From assembly GCF_008830185.1 (NCBI RefSeq), contig NZ_WAGX01000007.1, forward strand, positions 248,001 through 312,000: 64,000 bases of DNA, read 5' to 3'. This stretch comes from Candidatus Galacturonatibacter soehngenii. Lineage in GTDB: Bacteria > Bacillota > Clostridia > Lachnospirales > Lachnospiraceae. The notes under the pieces were generated by a model. That model saw only the letters and a list, made by a program, of their open reading frames with translations, was not told the DNA's origin and did no database searches. Positions 8,490-17,698 of this stretch are shown piece by piece. Within the stretch, counting starts at the first letter, position 1, and each line of letters starts with the position of its first letter. Made by a program: the position numbers and the translations under genes.

Positions 8490-9569
8490 TTATTTATAGC
8501 TTTTTGCAATGGCTTCCCACAAACCATTCAAATAGGTTGCACCAAGTGCACGGTCATATAAACCGTAACCAGGCATAGCTACTTCATCCCATATCATTCT
8601 TCCATGGTCTGGACGAATCGGTCCCTTAAAGTCAATATCATAAAGAGCTTTCATAATTTCATACATATCAAAGGTTCCATCAGAAGATAAATGTGCGGCT
8701 TCTTCAAAATCAGTAGGTGAATTGAATTTTAGGTTACGCACATGTGCAAAATGAACTCTTCCTTTTAAAGAACGAATCATTTCTGGAAGGTTGTTTGCTA
8801 AATTAGTACCATAAGAACCAGAGCAGAAGGTAACACCATTGTGTGGATTATCAACCATTTTCATCATACGAAGAATGTTTTCTTGATTAATGATGATACG
8901 AGGAAGGCCAAATACGCTCCATGCTGGATCATCTGGATGAATTGCCATATTGATATCGTATTTATCACAAGTTGGCATAATTCTTTCAAGGAAATATTTT
9001 AAGTTTTCAAATAACTTGTCATCGTCTACATTTTCATACATAGCAAAAAGCTCTTTGATTTTACTCATACGTTCTGGCTCCCAACCTGGAAGAACAAAAC
9101 CGTTTGAATCAGAATCAATGGATTCAAACATTTTTTCAGGATCAATTTTATCAATTGATTCTTGGCTATATGCAAGAACAGTAGATCCATCTGGACGTTT
9201 TCTAGCTAGTTCTGTACGAGTCCAGTCAAAAACTGGCATGAAGTTGTAGCAAACAAGATGAATATCTTCTTTACCAAGATTTTCAAGTGTTGTAATGTAG
9301 TTGTCAATGTACTTATCACGATCTTCACTTCCAACCTTAATTGCATCGTGGATATTAACGCTTTCAATACCAGCAATATGAAGACCTGCTTTTTCAACTT
9401 CTTCTTTCATTGCTCTAATAGCTTCAATGCTCCACACTTCTCCTGGTTTTGAATCATAAAGTGTTGTAATAACTCCTGTTACACCAGGAATTTGTCTGAT
9501 TTGTTGCAAAGTTACACTGTCATGTTTACTGCCGTACCAACGAAATGTCATTTCCATAGTAAATCCCAT
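8490..9569 (-). CDS. uxuA: Mannonate dehydratase
   Basis: 359 residues, the usual UxuA length. The MTFRWYG start, the NFMPVFDWTRT segment, the MAIHPDDPAW metal-binding segment and the C-terminal IRPDHGRM are typical of this TIM-barrel, Fe/Mn-dependent enzyme. It dehydrates D-mannonate to 2-keto-3-deoxygluconate. AAAGGATGGG lies before the ATG. It is the first gene of the uxuA-uxuB operon and faces away from an AraC-type regulator across 138 bases, the usual layout for an operon with its activator. Confidence 0.93.
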   Translation of the reverse strand: MGFTMEMTFRWYGSKHDSVTLQQIRQIPGVTGVITTLYDSKPGEVWSIEAIRAMKEEVEKAGLHIAGIESVNIHDAIKVGSEDRDKYIDNYITTLENLGKEDIHLVCYNFMPVFDWTRTELARKRPDGSTVLAYSQESIDKIDPEKMFESIDSDSNGFVLPGWEPERMSKIKELFAMYENVDDDKLFENLKYFLERIMPTCDKYDINMAIHPDDPAWSVFGLPRIIINQENILRMMKMVDNPHNGVTFCSGSYGTNLANNLPEMIRSLKGRVHFAHVRNLKFNSPTDFEEAAHLSSDGTFDMYEIMKALYDIDFKGPIRPDHGRMIWDEVAMPGYGLYDRALGATYLNGLWEAIAKSYK

Positions 9570-9707
9570 CCTTTTTTTGTTAGTTTTTTATAGTTCTATG
9601 TACTATTATTATACTTATTTTTACATAATATCCAATTGAAAGAGTTGTTGTATACATTGTAAAAGTTGCTATGTTGTGATAAGCTAATTAAAGTGGAGGT
9701 GTAAATT
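9570..9707. promoter_or_regulatory. Divergent control region of uxuAB and the AraC regulator
   Basis: On the minus strand TTGGAT and TATAAT are 16 bases apart, a plausible uxuA promoter. A TGTATACA palindrome at 9649-9656 is a candidate operator. For the regulator, TTGAAA is followed after 16 bases by a weak TGTAAA. These are pattern matches only. Confidence 0.4.
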
Positions 9708-10586
9708 ATGAAAAAGAAGCTTCAGACAAAGTTTAGTACAAGACAATATATGCTTTCCAAAGATTTCGAGATTTATTACTATAACGATAAAGTGTTATCG
9801 CCAGTAAAGGCACATACTCATGATTACTATGAATTTTACTTCTTTTTAGAAGGAGATATGGATATGTGTATAGGAGAGGAATCGTTTCGCATTAAACATG
9901 CAGATCTCGTATTGATTCCACCAAATACAAGTCATTATCCAAGATTTATTGATAGTGAAAAGCCTTATCGCAGATTTGTTTTATGGATTAGTAGGGAATA
10001 TTTAAATGAGTTAATGCAAATATCAAAAGATTATGGATATTTAATGCAGCATGTTTTAGTGACGAAGCAATATGTATTCCACAATGATTTGATTAATTTT
10101 AATGCCATACAGTCCATGATATTTGGACTAATTGAAGAAATTAAAAGTGACAGGTTTGGGAGAGATGCAGAGATTTCATTGCGTTTAAATAGCTTGATTA
10201 TGTACTTAAATCGCATTGTTTACGATCAAAACTCTGATAAAAGCTTTAAAACAGAAAAGGCATTATATCTAAATCTATGCGATTATATTAATAATCATTT
10301 AGAGGAGGATCTTTCGTTAGATAAATTGGCAAGTGAATTTTATGTTAGTAAATATTATATTTCACATGCATTCAAACATAATATCGGTATTTCCATTCAT
10401 CAATACATTATGAAAAAAAGGCTTATGATATGTAAGGATGCAATTCTTGGCGATGATGCAATTAGTCATGTTTTTCGTAGATATGGTTTTAATGACTATT
10501 CCAGTTTCTATCGAGCGTTTAAAAAAGAATATGGTATCTCGCCGAAAGAGTTTAAAAGTAAATATGAAATAAGTGAAAACATTTAG
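9708..10586 (+). CDS. AraC-family regulator with cupin sensor, probably for uxuAB
   Basis: 292 residues. The N-terminal half is a cupin-like ligand-binding domain (HTHDYYEFYFFLEGD, then LVLIPPNTSHYP). The C-terminal 100 residues hold two helix-turn-helix units (LSLDKLASEFYVSKYYISHAFK and a second unit ending GFNDYSSFYRAFKKEYGISP). AGTGGAGGTG precedes the ATG. Its divergent position next to uxuAB suggests it responds to a hexuronate-derived ligand. This rests on position, not on recognised ligand residues. Confidence 0.85.
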   Translation: MKKKLQTKFSTRQYMLSKDFEIYYYNDKVLSPVKAHTHDYYEFYFFLEGDMDMCIGEESFRIKHADLVLIPPNTSHYPRFIDSEKPYRRFVLWISREYLNELMQISKDYGYLMQHVLVTKQYVFHNDLINFNAIQSMIFGLIEEIKSDRFGRDAEISLRLNSLIMYLNRIVYDQNSDKSFKTEKALYLNLCDYINNHLEEDLSLDKLASEFYVSKYYISHAFKHNIGISIHQYIMKKRLMICKDAILGDDAISHVFRRYGFNDYSSFYRAFKKEYGISPKEFKSKYEISENI

Positions 10587-10626
10587 TAAAATTTGTCTAA
10601 TATGACTTTAGTACCGATTTTAAATA

Positions 10627-10635
10627 TGTTATAAT
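10627..10635 (+). promoter_or_regulatory. Extended -10 promoter before the histidine kinase
   Basis: TGTTATAAT is a perfect TGn-extended -10 element about 60 bases before the kinase start. No good -35 is seen. Confidence 0.5.
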
Positions 10636-10697
10636 GTATACTAAACGTTAAATGATCTGATAAATTCTGAAAATATCAATGAGAGGGAATTTCATAT

Positions 10698-12173
10698 ATG
10701 AAATTAAAAACTCGTTTATTTGTTGCTTTTTTAACCTTAACTGTTGTACCAACCATAATTACGTTTATTGTTATGGTTTTTGTCGGTTATTCAAAAGTTA
10801 GGGATATAGAAGAATCCTATCACAGCAAAAGTGAAGGGTTTGAAATAATATTTAATCCAATTCAATATTATATGGGTTTGACAGATGAGTCCTATAATGT
10901 GCTAGTGCAGATAGTAGAAATTGCACCAGAAAAACTTGAAGATGAAGAATATTTAAAAGAAGTAAATGAAGATTTGAAAAAAAATTATTCCTTTTTAGTG
11001 GTTGAAAAGGCTTCGGAGGTTATATTTGGTAATAAATCTGAAGTATCAAAAATGCAAGGCTATTACACCTTTGACGAATCACTGGAACAGTCAATCAATA
11101 AAAGTAAAATGCTAACCTTTTCTCGAGCAATTTCTTTTAAATATCCAAGTGGTGAAGAAGGCAAGCTGTACGTTGTGACTTATTTACATGATAATATTAT
11201 TAGTCTTAGAAAGCTGTTTGTATTAATGACCAATGTCATGATTGGAATTTTGATTTTATCCATTGCCTTAATAGCAGTTAATTTATATAGGAGCATTGCA
11301 CTACCAATAGCCCAGATTAAAGAAGCGACGCAAAAGATTAAGGAAGGAAATTTAGATTTTGAGATAAAGGTAAATGCAGTAAAAGAGATTGAAGAACTTG
11401 CAGACGATTTTATCGAAATGAGAGAACGATTAAAGTTTCAGGCAGAAGAAAAAATAAAATATGACAGTGAAAGCAAAGAATTAATCAGTAATATATCTCA
11501 TGATTTAAAGACTCCAATTACGGCAGTAAAAGGTTATGTCGAAGGAATTATTGACGGTGTGGCGGACACACCGGAAAAAATGGACAAATACATAAAGACC
11601 ATATATAATAAAGCCAATGAGATGGATCGTTTAATTAATGAATTAACGTTCTATTCAAAAATAGATACGAACCGCATACCATACACATTTACTAAAATTA
11701 ATGTAGAAAGTTACTTTAATGACTGCATTGACGAAGTTGGGTTAGATCTTGAATCAAAAAACATTGAACTTACCTATGTAAACTATACGCCTGTGAATAC
11801 ACAAATTATTGCAGATGCAGAACAATTAAAACGCGTGATTAATAACATAGTAGGAAATTCAATCAAATATCTAGACAAGCCAAAAGGATTTATCAATATA
11901 AGAATTAAAGATGATAAAGACTTTATACAACTTGAGATAGAAGACAATGGAAAAGGGATTGGTGAAAGTGATTTACCATATATCTTTGATCGTTTTTACC
12001 GAACCGATGCTTCTAGAAACTCTGCAAAAGGTGGGAGTGGTATCGGTTTATCCATCGTGAAAAAAATTATTGAGGACCATGGTGGAGAAATTTGGGCAAC
12101 AAGCAAGGAACTAACAGGAACAGTTATGTATTTTAAGCTAAGAAAGTATCAGGAGGTTCAAATGTATGAGTAA
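10698..12173 (+). CDS. Membrane sensor histidine kinase
   Basis: 491 residues. Membrane helices at about 9-29 and 173-195 enclose an about 140-residue extracellular sensor without a recognised fold. HAMP follows (about 196-248), then HisKA with the phospho-accepting H268 in SNISHDLKTPI, then HATPase_c with N box NNIVGNSIKY, G1 DNGKGIG and G2 GGSGIGLSIVK. GAGAGGGAA lies before the ATG. Its last 8 bases overlap the response regulator, so the two are translationally coupled. Kinase before regulator is the reverse of the commonest order. The stimulus is unknown; the neighbouring genes give no clue. Confidence 0.9.
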   Translation: MKLKTRLFVAFLTLTVVPTIITFIVMVFVGYSKVRDIEESYHSKSEGFEIIFNPIQYYMGLTDESYNVLVQIVEIAPEKLEDEEYLKEVNEDLKKNYSFLVVEKASEVIFGNKSEVSKMQGYYTFDESLEQSINKSKMLTFSRAISFKYPSGEEGKLYVVTYLHDNIISLRKLFVLMTNVMIGILILSIALIAVNLYRSIALPIAQIKEATQKIKEGNLDFEIKVNAVKEIEELADDFIEMRERLKFQAEEKIKYDSESKELISNISHDLKTPITAVKGYVEGIIDGVADTPEKMDKYIKTIYNKANEMDRLINELTFYSKIDTNRIPYTFTKINVESYFNDCIDEVGLDLESKNIELTYVNYTPVNTQIIADAEQLKRVINNIVGNSIKYLDKPKGFINIRIKDDKDFIQLEIEDNGKGIGESDLPYIFDRFYRTDASRNSAKGGSGIGLSIVKKIIEDHGGEIWATSKELTGTVMYFKLRKYQEVQMYE

Positions 12174-12855
12174 AATTCTTATTATTGAAGATGAAGTAAG
12201 TATTGCTGATTTAGAAAAAGATTATCTAGAGCTTAGCGGATTCAAGGTTGAAGTTGAGAATTCGGGTGATGTAGGCTTAAAACGAGCTATGAACGAAGAG
12301 TTTGATTTGATAATTTTGGACTTAATGTTACCAAATGTAGATGGATTTGAAATATGTAAAAAGGTAAGAGAAACAAAAAATACTCCTATCATAATGGTAT
12401 CGGCTAAGAAAGATGATATTGATAAAATAAGAGGGTTAGGACTTGGCGCCGATGACTATATGACAAAGCCGTTTAGTCCAAGTGAATTAGTTGCCCGCGT
12501 AAAAGCACATATGTCAAGATACGAAAGATTAATTGGAAGTAATTCACAGGAAAATGAAATTATCGAAATACGTGGAATCAAAATAGATAAGACAGCCCGA
12601 AGAGTATATGTTAATGAGGAAGAAAAGACGTTTACGACGAAAGAATTTGACCTTTTAACATTCTTAGCACAAAATCCGAACCACGTATTTACAAAAGAAG
12701 AGTTATTTAACAAAATATGGGACATGGAATCCATTGGGGATATTGCGACGGTAACGGTACATATTAAAAAAATTCGAGAAAAAATTGAATATAATACAGC
12801 CAAACCTCAATATATTGAGACAATATGGGGTGTGGGATATCGATTTAAAGTGTGA
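12166..12855 (+). CDS. OmpR/PhoB-type response regulator
   Basis: 229 residues. The receiver domain has the acidic pocket IIEDE, phospho-acceptor D52 in LIILDLMLPNVDG, and the conserved T and K (MVSAKK and MTKPFSPSEL). The C-terminal winged helix (TTKEFDLLTFLAQNPNHVFT, then VTVHIKKIREKIE and TIWGVGYRF) is of the OmpR class. It overlaps the kinase gene by 8 bases and is its evident partner. A terminator follows directly. Confidence 0.93.
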   Translation: MSKILIIEDEVSIADLEKDYLELSGFKVEVENSGDVGLKRAMNEEFDLIILDLMLPNVDGFEICKKVRETKNTPIIMVSAKKDDIDKIRGLGLGADDYMTKPFSPSELVARVKAHMSRYERLIGSNSQENEIIEIRGIKIDKTARRVYVNEEEKTFTTKEFDLLTFLAQNPNHVFTKEELFNKIWDMESIGDIATVTVHIKKIREKIEYNTAKPQYIETIWGVGYRFKV

Positions 12856-12862
12856 TATAGAA

Positions 12863-12901
12863 AAAGGACTTAAAATAGTAAAAAACTGTTTTAAGTCCTT
12901 T
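12863..12901. terminator. Terminator between response regulator and exchanger genes
   Basis: AAAGGACTTAAAA and TTTTAAGTCCTTT form a 13-bp stem, usable from both sides. Confidence 0.78.
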
Positions 12902-12924
12902 GTTATTGTATTTAAAAGTGAAGT

Positions 12925-13890
12925 TTAGCGTACTATAATATAATAAGTGAAGGCAATATAGAGTAATACCATAAGAATTCCTTCTATTCGAGATATTCTT
13001 TTATTTTTTATTGCAAACGCATATACCAATAGACTTGTGAAAATCAAGATAATCAAGTCATAAATAGAATCAGTTGTAACAACAATTGGCTTAATAGTTG
13101 CTGATGTTCCTAGAATCAATAATATATTAAAAATGTTTGATCCAACAACATTACCAAGCGCAATATCACTTTCCCCCTTTTTTGCTGCCACTACAGAAGT
13201 AACAAGTTCTGGTAAAGAAGTTCCAATTGCCACGATAGTAAGTCCTATTAATGTTTCACTCAGATGAAAGGATAAAGCGATTTGTGTTGCACTATTAACA
13301 ACAAGATTACCACCCCAAATAATAGCAGCAAGTCCTAAAACAATATATAGTATGCTAACAATTGGAGATAAGACCTTTGGCTCATTCTCGGGAATATCGC
13401 ATATTTGTAGTTCTTTTCTAGAAGATAAGGCAGAACGAACCGTTGAAGCTACAAATAATATAAAAAACATAAATAAAATGCTTCCATCTAGACGAGATAA
13501 TTGGTTATCCCCGCCGCCACGTACCCATGAATCTAAGGAAAATACCAATAAAAGTGCGGTTATCAAAATAGAGTAAGGAAATTCCTTTTTTAGGATTGAT
13601 ATTTGTACTGTAAGAGGTGAAATAATTGCACTTGCACCTACAACGACCAAAAGGTTAAATACGTTTGAGCCGATAACATTGCTGATTGCAAGTTCATTTT
13701 TACCAGCAAGAGCAGCAGTAATGCTTACCGACGCTTCGGGCATGCTAGTACCAAAGGCAACAACAGTTAAACCTATAATTAAAGAGGGAACTTTTAATAA
13801 TTTGGCTACACTTGAACTACCATCTACAAAAAAATCAGCTCCCTTAACAAGTAAAACAAAACCAATAATTAATAAAAAATATGTTAGCAT
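12925..13890 (-). CDS. Na+/Ca2+ exchanger-family (CaCA) antiporter, YrbG type
   Basis: About 321 residues and ten membrane helices in two homologous halves. Each half carries the alpha-repeat motif: GTSMPEASVSITAALAGKNE with SNVIGSNVFNLLV, and GTSLPELVTSVVAAKKGESD with GNVVGSNIFNILL. The acidic residues in these repeats bind the cation. The protein would exchange Ca2+ (or another cation) against Na+ or K+ across the cell membrane. An ATG 12 bases upstream is in frame, but GGAGGAAAAG lies between the two and serves the inner ATG, so that start is used. Confidence 0.87.
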   Translation of the reverse strand: MLTYFLLIIGFVLLVKGADFFVDGSSSVAKLLKVPSLIIGLTVVAFGTSMPEASVSITAALAGKNELAISNVIGSNVFNLLVVVGASAIISPLTVQISILKKEFPYSILITALLLVFSLDSWVRGGGDNQLSRLDGSILFMFFILFVASTVRSALSSRKELQICDIPENEPKVLSPIVSILYIVLGLAAIIWGGNLVVNSATQIALSFHLSETLIGLTIVAIGTSLPELVTSVVAAKKGESDIALGNVVGSNIFNILLILGTSATIKPIVVTTDSIYDLIILIFTSLLVYAFAIKNKRISRIEGILMVLLYIAFTYYIIVR

Positions 13891-13926
13891 CTTTTCCTCC
13901 ATGTATCTGTTATTGTATTACTAAAT

Positions 13927-13953
13927 TAGAGTGTCTAAAAAGTAGACACTCTA
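13927..13953 (-). terminator. Hairpin downstream of the HD-GYP gene
   Basis: TAGAGTGTCTA and TAGACACTCTA form a perfect 11-bp stem with a 5-base loop. On the minus strand a T-rich stretch comes before it and only a weak one follows, so termination strength is uncertain. Confidence 0.55.
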
Positions 13954-13986
13954 GTCATAAAAAAAGAAAGTGATTTTTTCTTTTTT

Positions 13987-15054
13987 TTATATTTCTGCGA
14001 TTCCAATAATGGTTATATTTCTTGCGTTGTAATCTGATTTTAAGTCGATATAATGAGATACTACGTTGTTTTTAATAATCTTAACCTTTGGACGAGTATT
14101 AAATTCTTCGTAATTTTTAACAACAATACCGACTTCACCATTACTAAGCCTAACAGCTGTTCCAAGAGGATAAGAAGCTATTTTGTAGGTAAAGGCAAGT
14201 ACAATCTCAGGGTCAAACATAGAACCAGATCCACCTTGAATGAACTCTAGGGCTTCAGAAGGTAGATACGCCTTGTGATAAGGTCTATCAGAGACCAAGG
14301 CGTCATACACATCACAAACTGCCAAGATACGTCCAAATAAGGAAATGTTCTCACCTTTTGTACCAGACGGATAACCAAAACCGTCAAATCTTTCATGATG
14401 CTGTAAGATACCAACGTATGTACTTGCTGGGATCATTGGAAACGAGTGTTTTATGAACTGATATCCATTATAAGGATGTTCTTTAATAATGTCAAATTCT
14501 TCCTCTGTTAGTTTTCCAGGTTTTGATAAAATTTCGATGGGTGTAAATTTTTTACCGATATCATGCAGTATTGCTGCCATACCAAGCTGTATTAGCATTT
14601 TTTTTTGAAACTTAAGTGAGTTTCCAATGATAAGAGCTAAGATAGCAACATTTACACTATGAAAATAGGTATAATCATCATAGATTTTTAAATCAATCAT
14701 ATTAGAAATAATATCGGAATTACAAATTATTTCATCAATAATTTTTACCAAACTGTGAGACAAAAAGTTAATTTCATCCTGATAAGCCGAGGAATCAGTA
14801 GAAGAAATGAATAGATTTTTTAAAGATTGGACCGCCTCAATTTTTATAGTATCGATAAACATACTATCCAGTGCCACATCACTAGATAATGGATCATCAA
14901 TATATAGTCCAGAATAACCTAAGGCCATAATGCGCTCCAAATGATCGCTTGTAATAAGATTACCCTCATTTAATAATTTGGTACCATTCTTATTATAAAT
15001 CGTTCTTCCAAGCAGCATACCAGGTTTCACATGATTAATGGGAATATATCTCAT
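13987..15054 (-). CDS. HD-GYP domain protein, candidate cyclic-di-GMP phosphodiesterase
   Basis: 355 residues. After an N-terminal region of about 120 residues without a recognised sensor domain, the HD-GYP domain shows the metal-binding HDIGK, then HHERFDGFGYPSG, the family signature HHExxDGxGYP, and the conserved DVYDALVSDRPYHKA. A C-terminal about 60 residues follow the catalytic domain. Proteins of this type usually degrade cyclic-di-GMP. No membrane helix or receiver domain is seen, so it is predicted cytoplasmic. ATAGGAGCT precedes the ATG. It is a single gene. Confidence 0.85.
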   Translation of the reverse strand: MRYIPINHVKPGMLLGRTIYNKNGTKLLNEGNLITSDHLERIMALGYSGLYIDDPLSSDVALDSMFIDTIKIEAVQSLKNLFISSTDSSAYQDEINFLSHSLVKIIDEIICNSDIISNMIDLKIYDDYTYFHSVNVAILALIIGNSLKFQKKMLIQLGMAAILHDIGKKFTPIEILSKPGKLTEEEFDIIKEHPYNGYQFIKHSFPMIPASTYVGILQHHERFDGFGYPSGTKGENISLFGRILAVCDVYDALVSDRPYHKAYLPSEALEFIQGGSGSMFDPEIVLAFTYKIASYPLGTAVRLSNGEVGIVVKNYEEFNTRPKVKIIKNNVVSHYIDLKSDYNARNITIIGIAEI

Positions 15055-15193
15055 CGGAGCTCCTATTTCATATTGAATCTATTTTTAAATAATTGTATAA
15101 TAATTAGAAGAAAATTACTTGAAAATCATACTATCATATCAATGTGTTTTTTTCAAGAGATTGGCGAAAAATAAAGGAAAATAGGAAATTAGT

Positions 15194-15862
15194 ATGAACT
15201 TAAATATTATCTATGAAGATGATTACGTCATAATCTGTCATAAACGTGCAGGTATCTCAGTAGAGACTGCAAAAATTGGCGAACTAGATATGGTAAGCCA
15301 ACTTAGAAATTATAAAAATGAGACCTCAAAAGATTCCTACATTGGCGTCATTCATCGTCTTGACCAGCCAGTAGAAGGGCTATTGGTATTTGCAAAGACA
15401 CCAAAGGTAGCAGCAGCTTTAAGTAAACAAATCAGTCAAAATGAAATGAAAAAATTATATTTGGCAATTCTTTGTGGAATACCAAAGGTGAAAGAGGAAA
15501 TACGAATAGACTATCTTTTAAAAAATGGAAAAACCAATATATCTTCAGTAGTTAGTAAAAATACGCCCAATGCAAAGAAAAGTGAACTAAAATATACAAT
15601 ATTAAAAACCATGGATAAGACTTCCTTAGCTGAGATAGAACTGTATACTGGCAGACATCATCAAATAAGAGTGCAAATGGCAAATGCGAAGTTGCCTTTG
15701 TGGGGAGATGTAAAATACAATAAAGAGTTTTTAAATCAAAGAGGAATAAAGCTAGCTCTTTGTGCATATAAGCTGTCATTTTTTCATCCTATACTAAAGA
15801 AAAAGATGACATTTCAGATAGAACCATATAATGAAGAGTTTAGAGGATTTATGAAAGAGTAA
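15194..15862 (+). CDS. RluA-family RNA pseudouridine synthase
   Basis: 222 residues, on the short side for RluA-type enzymes because no S4 domain is present. The catalytic D57 sits in the family motif HRLDQPVEGLLVFAKT, and the RNA-contacting GRHHQIRVQMA motif follows near residue 155. It would convert uridine to pseudouridine in rRNA or tRNA; the exact site cannot be read from the sequence. No strong ribosome binding site is seen upstream. The T-box leader of proS starts shortly after its stop codon. Confidence 0.82.
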   Translation: MNLNIIYEDDYVIICHKRAGISVETAKIGELDMVSQLRNYKNETSKDSYIGVIHRLDQPVEGLLVFAKTPKVAAALSKQISQNEMKKLYLAILCGIPKVKEEIRIDYLLKNGKTNISSVVSKNTPNAKKSELKYTILKTMDKTSLAEIELYTGRHHQIRVQMANAKLPLWGDVKYNKEFLNQRGIKLALCAYKLSFFHPILKKKMTFQIEPYNEEFRGFMKE

Positions 15863-15884
15863 TAGCGGGTTGACAAAATGGAAA

Positions 15885-16145
15885 TGATGGCATAGAATAC
15901 ATCATAAGATAAGTAAGTGGCGACGATAAGGACTAGTACAGAAAGGAAGAACTCAGAGAGAGAGTTGTTTGGTGTGAGACTCTTGTTTGGAATTTGTGGA
16001 ACCTACCTTGGAGCTCTATATGAAAGTATAGCGTAAATTCTGCGATAAAGAATGTCAAGGAGAGTTGCTAAAAGCAACTAATTTGGGTGGTACCGCCGAT
16101 TTAGCCTTCGGTCCCTTTTTGAGGGATTGGAAGGCTTTTTATATT
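15885..16145 (+). promoter_or_regulatory. T-box riboswitch controlling proS
   Basis: The long leader contains the conserved T-box sequence GGGTGGTACCGCC at 16085-16097, the antiterminator element that pairs with the acceptor end of uncharged tRNA. Directly after it a terminator is formed by AGCCTTC (16103-16109) and GAAGGCT (16130-16136), followed by a T-run. An AGAGA-rich stretch and a candidate proline specifier (CCT in GGAACCTACC near 16000) lie upstream. The next gene is proline-tRNA ligase, as expected. The exact 5' boundary and specifier are inferred. Confidence 0.92.
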
Positions 16146-16225
16146 ACAACCCTCGTGGACGCGAACGTGTCTGCAAAGCAGGCATGTGATTTTCATTTTA
16201 ACACATAAAGAAAGGAATTAAATGT

Positions 16226-17665
16226 ATGGCAAACGATAAGAAATTTGTAGAAGCAATAACCTCAATGGAGGAGGATTTTGCACAGTGGTATACGGATGTG
16301 GTAAAAAAAGCGGAATTAGTTGACTATTCCAGTGTAAAAGGATGCATGGTAATTAAGCCAGCAGGATATGCTATATGGGAAAACATTCAAAAGGAGTTAG
16401 ATACTCGTTTTAAAGCAACTGGTGTAGAAAACGTTTATATGCCTATGTTTATACCAGAAAGTCTGTTACAAGTAGAAAAAGATCATGTGGAAGGTTTTGC
16501 ACCAGAAGTTGCATGGGTAACACATGGAGGATTAGAGCCATTACAAGAAAGAATGTGCGTTAGACCAACTTCTGAGACTTTATTTTGTGATTTTTATGCA
16601 AAAGATATTCATTCACATAGAGATTTACCAAGACTTTATAATCAATGGTGTTCCGTTGTTCGCTGGGAAAAGACTACAAGACCGTTTTTACGTTCCAGAG
16701 AGTTTTTGTGGCAGGAGGGACATACGGCTCATGCAACAGCACAAGAAGCAGAAGAAAGAACGATTCAGATGTTAAATCTGTATGCTGACTTTTGTGAAGA
16801 AGTATTAGCAATGCCAGTTGTAAGAGGGAAAAAGACTGACAAAGAAAAGTTTGCTGGTGCGGAGTCTACTTATACAATAGAAGCATTGATGCATGATGGT
16901 AAGGCACTGCAATCAGGCACGAGCCATAACTTTGGAGATGGTTTTGCAAAGGCGTTTGGAATTCAATACGCAGATAAGGAAAATAAGCTACAATATGTAC
17001 ATCAGACATCTTGGGGAATGACGACAAGATTAATTGGTGCTATCATAATGGTACATGGAGATAACAGCGGGTTAGTACTTCCACCTAAAATTGCACCAAC
17101 ACAAGTGATGATTATACCAATTCAACAGAAAAAAGAAGGTGTATTAGAGAAATCTTATGCACTAAAGGATGAATTATTCAATGCAGGATTTCGAGTAAAG
17201 GTGGATGATACAGACAAGAGCCCAGGATGGAAATTCTCAGAAGCAGAAATGAGAGGTATCCCAGTTCGTGTAGAGATAGGTCCAAAAGATATCGAAGCAA
17301 ACCAATGTGTTGTGGTACGTCGTGATACAAGAGAAAAGACAGTGGTATCACTTGAACAACTTGAAACAAAAGTAAGAGAAATCTTAGACACCATGCAAAA
17401 AGAGCTATTAGAAAGAGCAAGAGATCATCGAGAAGCGCATACCTACCAAGCACTTAATTACGATGAATTCAAAGAAACATTAGAAACAAAGCCAGGGTTT
17501 GTAAAGGCAATGTGGTGTGGTGAGGAAGCTTGTGAGAATCAGATTAAAGAAGATACTTCTGCCACTTCGCGCTGTATGCCTTTTTCTCAAGAAACCATTG
17601 CATCAAAATGTGTTTGTTGTGGAAAAGATGCCAAAAAATTAGTATACTGGGGTAAAGCATACTAA
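16226..17665 (+). CDS. proS: Proline-tRNA ligase, short archaeal/eukaryote-like type
   Basis: 479 residues, the length of type-3 ProRS without the bacterial editing insertion (about 570 residues in the long form). Class II motifs are visible: MFIPESLL region, [26 protein letters not shown] and the C-terminal motif around [14 protein letters not shown]. The anticodon-binding domain is followed by a zinc-type C-terminal domain with cysteines (CGEEAC, CVCCG) and the typical terminal tyrosine in YWGKAY. It charges tRNA-Pro. GAAAGGAATT lies before the ATG. Transcription is controlled by the T-box leader directly upstream. Confidence 0.95.
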   Translation: MANDKKFVEAITSMEEDFAQWYTDVVKKAELVDYSSVKGCMVIKPAGYAIWENIQKELDTRFKATGVENVYMPMFIPESLLQVEKDHVEGFAPEVAWVTHGGLEPLQERMCVRPTSETLFCDFYAKDIHSHRDLPRLYNQWCSVVRWEKTTRPFLRSREFLWQEGHTAHATAQEAEERTIQMLNLYADFCEEVLAMPVVRGKKTDKEKFAGAESTYTIEALMHDGKALQSGTSHNFGDGFAKAFGIQYADKENKLQYVHQTSWGMTTRLIGAIIMVHGDNSGLVLPPKIAPTQVMIIPIQQKKEGVLEKSYALKDELFNAGFRVKVDDTDKSPGWKFSEAEMRGIPVRVEIGPKDIEANQCVVVRRDTREKTVVSLEQLETKVREILDTMQKELLERARDHREAHTYQALNYDEFKETLETKPGFVKAMWCGEEACENQIKEDTSATSRCMPFSQETIASKCVCCGKDAKKLVYWGKAY

Positions 17666-17698
17666 GCTTTTGCAAGTCAAAGAATTTAAGGTGATAGA

